Assembly: GCA_963717705.1 (NCBI GenBank)
Contig: CAVQWT010000006.1
Location: forward strand, 372,001-436,000
DNA: 64,000 nt
Reading direction: 5' to 3'
Source: CAVQWT01 sp963717705
Lineage (GTDB): Bacteria > Pseudomonadota > Gammaproteobacteria > Burkholderiales > Casimicrobiaceae
The translations under genes were made by a program, and so were the position numbers. The notes under the pieces are model-generated. The model was not told the origin of the DNA. It saw nothing but the letters and a program-made list of their open reading frames with translations, and made no database searches. How positions within the stretch are numbered: position 1 is the first letter of the stretch; every line of letters starts with the position of its first letter. Positions 62,069 to 64,000 of the stretch are shown in pieces.

Positions 62069-63169
62069 TCACTTCTCCACGTCGGACAACTGGTCATTGC
62101 GATTCTTGCTGCGCGCCTGCTTGATCGCACTGACTGCGGCATGGGCTGCCACCGCGGCGCCGGCCACGCCGAGCGCGGTCAGGCCGATGCGGTTGGCCGT
62201 GCCTTCGGCTCCCGCGATGCCGGGGATGCCGACCGTCGGCAGGTGCTGGTAGAACGAGCCCTTGTCCCAGAAGTCGTCCTCGGAGCAGCCGATGCAACCA
62301 TGGCCGGACTGGATCGGGAAAGACAGGCCCTCGTTCCAGCGCAGCGACGAGCACGCGTTGTACGTCGTCGGGCCCTTGCAGCCGACCTTGTACAGGCAGT
62401 AGCCCATCCGCGCGCCGGCGTCGTCGAAGTGCTCGACGAACTGCCCGGCGTCGAAGTGCGACCGGCGGTAGCACTTGTCGTGCACGCGCTGGCTGTAGAA
62501 CATCTTCGGGCGACCCTGCGCGTCCATGTCCGGCAGGCGGTCGAACGTGAGCATGTAGGTCACGACGCCCGTCATCACCTCGGCGATCGGCGGGCAGCCC
62601 GGGACCTTGATGATCGGCTTGTCGGTGATGACCTTGTGCACCGGCGTCGCGCGGGTCGGGTTCGGCTTCGCTGCCTGCACGCAGCCCCACGAAGCGCAAC
62701 TGCCCCACGAGATGATCGCCTTGGCGTCCTTGGCAACGTGGCGCAGCTTCTCGACGAACGGCTTGCCGCCGGGGATGCAGTAGATGCCGTCGTCGGCGAG
62801 CGGCGGATTGCCCTCGACCGCGAGCAGGTAGTTGCCCTTGTACTTGGCGATCGTCGCCTCCAGCACCTCCTCGGCCTGGTGACCGGCGGCCGCCATCAGC
62901 GTGTCGTCGTAGTCGAGCGAGAGCATCGACAGCACGACGTCCTTGGCGAGCGGGTGCGCGGAGCGGATGAACGATTCGGTGCAGCACGTGCACTCGAGGC
63001 CGTGCAGCCAGATCACCGGCGTGCGCGGCTTGGTCTGCATCGCCTGCGCGATCTGCTGCGCGCCGGCGTCACTGAGCCCAAGCGAGGCAGCGGTGAGGCT
63101 GCAGAACTTGAGGAAGCTGCGGCGCGAAATGCCCTGCCGGCGCATCAGCTCGTAATAGGTTTCGGTCAT
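62069..63169 (-). CDS. hoxK: [NiFe] hydrogenase small subunit HoxK/HupS, O2-tolerant type
   Basis: 366 residues. Tat signal (SRRSFLKFC), electron-transfer Fe-S chain, and a C-terminal membrane helix (GLTALGVAGAAVAAHAA). The proximal cluster has six cysteines: C60, C62, C63 (ECTCC), C158, C163 (SCASWGC) and C192 (VPGC). This is the set that binds the [4Fe-3S] cluster of O2-tolerant group 1d enzymes, with C62 and C163 as the extra pair. AGGAGAGA is the ribosome-binding site. First gene of the operon. FNR-like and 21-bp elements lie upstream. Confidence 0.97.
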   Translation of the reverse strand: MTETYYELMRRQGISRRSFLKFCSLTAASLGLSDAGAQQIAQAMQTKPRTPVIWLHGLECTCCTESFIRSAHPLAKDVVLSMLSLDYDDTLMAAAGHQAEEVLEATIAKYKGNYLLAVEGNPPLADDGIYCIPGGKPFVEKLRHVAKDAKAIISWGSCASWGCVQAAKPNPTRATPVHKVITDKPIIKVPGCPPIAEVMTGVVTYMLTFDRLPDMDAQGRPKMFYSQRVHDKCYRRSHFDAGQFVEHFDDAGARMGYCLYKVGCKGPTTYNACSSLRWNEGLSFPIQSGHGCIGCSEDDFWDKGSFYQHLPTVGIPGIAGAEGTANRIGLTALGVAGAAVAAHAAVSAIKQARSKNRNDQLSDVEK

Positions 63170-63246
63170 CGATCTCTCCTCGAAGGGCGGGCCGCGGGCG
63201 GTATCGAAATTCGTTCTTGGTCCCGCGCGGGTGGAGGACAACGAGC

Positions 63247-63252
63247 GTATTA
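63247..63252 (-). promoter_or_regulatory. -10-like box for hoxK
   Basis: TAATAC on the minus strand, about 78 bp before the hoxK start. It puts the FNR-like box centred near -42 from the predicted start site. Confidence 0.45.
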
Positions 63253-63276
63253 GGAACCTCGTCGACTGCGCCGCAA

Positions 63277-63290
63277 TTGACGCAGGTCAA
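63277..63290 (-). promoter_or_regulatory. FNR/Anr-like box upstream of hoxK
   Basis: TTGAC-N4-GTCAA, a perfect inverted repeat of the TTGAY-N4-RTCAA class. Position fits activation of hoxK by an FNR/Anr-type regulator. Confidence 0.6.
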
Positions 63291-63345
63291 GCACCGACAA
63301 CGCGGGGAAACAACTTCACGCGGCGGCTGTCGCGGCGCTCGCGAA

Positions 63346-63365
63346 TGTAACGGCGGCCGTAACAG
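63346..63365. promoter_or_regulatory. Second copy of the CGTAACAG element, upstream of hoxK
   Basis: TGTAACG-N5-CGTAACAG. The right arm and 5-bp spacer are identical in form to the hoxM element, but the left arm is direct rather than inverted. It lies about 180 bp before hoxK and 150 bp before the divergent gene. Confidence 0.5.
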
Positions 63366-63425
63366 GCCTGTGCGCGCCGACCGGGCACGGCGACACCGAA
63401 CCAGCGCGCGCGGCGGCGAGGCAAG

Positions 63426-63439
63426 CTGACCCAGATCAA
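63426..63439. promoter_or_regulatory. Degenerate FNR-like box near the divergent gene
   Basis: CTGAC-CCAG-ATCAA, one mismatch to TTGAY-N4-RTCAA. Could serve the divergent gene at 63517. Confidence 0.3.
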
Positions 63440-63516
63440 GCAGCGCTGCAGGGCGCCGGCGCAGCATGGATCAGGAGGATGGGTTCCTGTTCGCTTGCGG
63501 ATCGGAGCGCCTGACC

Positions 63517-63903
63517 ATGACGCGCATCCCGGTGTCGCCCGGACCGACCGCCCGCGCGGAGGAGCACGCGGCGGTGGAGGCGATCGCGCGCGTGCTCGAC
63601 GCCGAGCGGTCCGCGCGCGAGCGGGTCGCGCAGGCCGCGGCGGCGGCGGCGGCGCGCGAGGAAGCCGCGCGCGCCGAGGCCCGCGCGATCGCCGAGCGCA
63701 CCGAGCGCCGGCTCGCCTCGGTCCGGGGAGCCTTCGCCGCGCGGGCCGCGCGCGCGGTCGCCGCCGCCGGCGAGGCGGTCGCCCGCCTCGACGCACCCCA
63801 TCCGCTGACCCCCGCCGACACGGCGCTCGCCCGCGCCGCGGCGACGGCACTGGCCGCGGAGCTGACGACCGGCGCCGACGGCCCCACAGGGGCGCCGCGA
63901 TGA
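63517..63903 (+). CDS. Small Ala/Arg-rich helical protein, unknown (possible rotary-ATPase stalk subunit)
   Basis: 128 residues, predicted almost entirely helical: from AEEHAAVEAIARVLDAERSARER through an Ala/Glu/Arg heptad-like stretch to ARLDAPHPLT. No signal or membrane segment. The composition resembles peripheral-stalk subunits of V/A-type rotary ATPases, and it overlaps the next gene by 4 bp (ATGA), but similarity is compositional only. The start at 63517 is chosen over 63466. Confidence 0.45.
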   Translation: MTRIPVSPGPTARAEEHAAVEAIARVLDAERSARERVAQAAAAAAAREEAARAEARAIAERTERRLASVRGAFAARAARAVAAAGEAVARLDAPHPLTPADTALARAAATALAAELTTGADGPTGAPR

Positions 63904-64000
63904 CCGACCTCGCGTACGCGTCGGCGCGCATCGCGGCCCGCTTCGGCGCCCGCCCGCAGGACCGCGACTGGCGGCAACTCGAGGTGCAGCGCACGCTGGC
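63900..64000 (+). CDS. Partial gene, possible V-type ATPase C/AC39 subunit N-terminus
   Basis: The first 33 residues (MTDLAYASARIAARFGARP...) are visible before the window ends. The AYASARIAARFG pattern is similar to the start of V-type ATPase subunit C (AC39/V0d) proteins, a weak match. ATGA-coupled to the upstream gene. Confidence 0.3.
   Translation, partial: MTDLAYASARIAARFGARPQDRDWRQLEVQRTL

Noticed and set aside
63170..63320. Sigma-54 (-24/-12) promoter for hoxK, as in Cupriavidus
   Set aside because: No TGGCAC-N5-TTGC-like sequence seen; an FNR-type arrangement fits better.

Overview
The window reads as chromosomal DNA of a GC-rich betaproteobacterium, probably Burkholderiales. The evidence is strong G/C third-position bias, the EarP/EF-P(Arg32) pair, a RegBA two-component system, TAXI/TRAP transport genes, and a membrane-bound hydrogenase operon whose order (hoxKGZMLOQRTV-hypABFCDEX) matches the one known from Ralstonia/Cupriavidus. 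No species can be named from the sequence alone.

Layout. 1-17.8 kb holds ordinary chromosomal genes: a cut RlpA-like protein, an HdeD-like membrane protein, an MFS permease, a GST, a DUF4287 protein, ppdK, an aldehyde dehydrogenase, a patatin lipoprotein, a DNA alkylation repair operon (Ada/AlkA fusion, ogt, EamA permease), an NMT1/THI5-type ABC importer and a dsbA-like/dsbB pair. About 17.9-25.9 kb looks like a decayed, horizontally acquired island. It has visibly less GC-rich stretches, a double CaiB/BaiF CoA-transferase with a frameshifted Tat-like N-terminus, an OprB-like porin, a Crp/Fnr-type regulator, an IS91-type transposase remnant, a secreted hydrolase, and the 3' end of a tRNA-fMet at the right edge. 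26.5-41.4 kb holds a DUF1254 lipoprotein, a DUF5329 protein, an 8-oxoguanine deaminase with an FAD oxidoreductase, a TAXI-DUF1850-TRAP operon, a CDF transporter, a FrnE-like thioredoxin-fold protein, earP-efp and a frameshifted Ig-like-repeat surface protein.

41.5-64 kb is the redox/hydrogen region: regB-regA, a small exported Lys-rich protein, an exported CXXCH protein with three rhodanese domains, a small cytochrome c, and a 17-gene membrane-bound [NiFe] hydrogenase operon on the minus strand. The small subunit has all six proximal-cluster cysteines of O2-tolerant group 1d enzymes. HypX (CO ligand supply in air) and rubredoxin HoxR are present. A HigA-type antitoxin gene without a visible toxin lies between hoxZ and hoxM. 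FNR/Anr-like boxes sit upstream of hoxK, hoxM and regB at spacings typical of activated promoters, and hoxK and hoxM share a second, unrecognised 21-bp element. hypB is frameshifted in its His-rich leader. Divergent from hoxK, two overlapping genes of uncertain identity (possibly the start of a rotary ATPase operon) run off the right edge.

Several genes (aldehyde dehydrogenase, CoA-transferase, Ig-repeat protein, hypB) show a single frame break in repetitive or homopolymer DNA. Assembly or sequencing error cannot be told apart from real mutation here.
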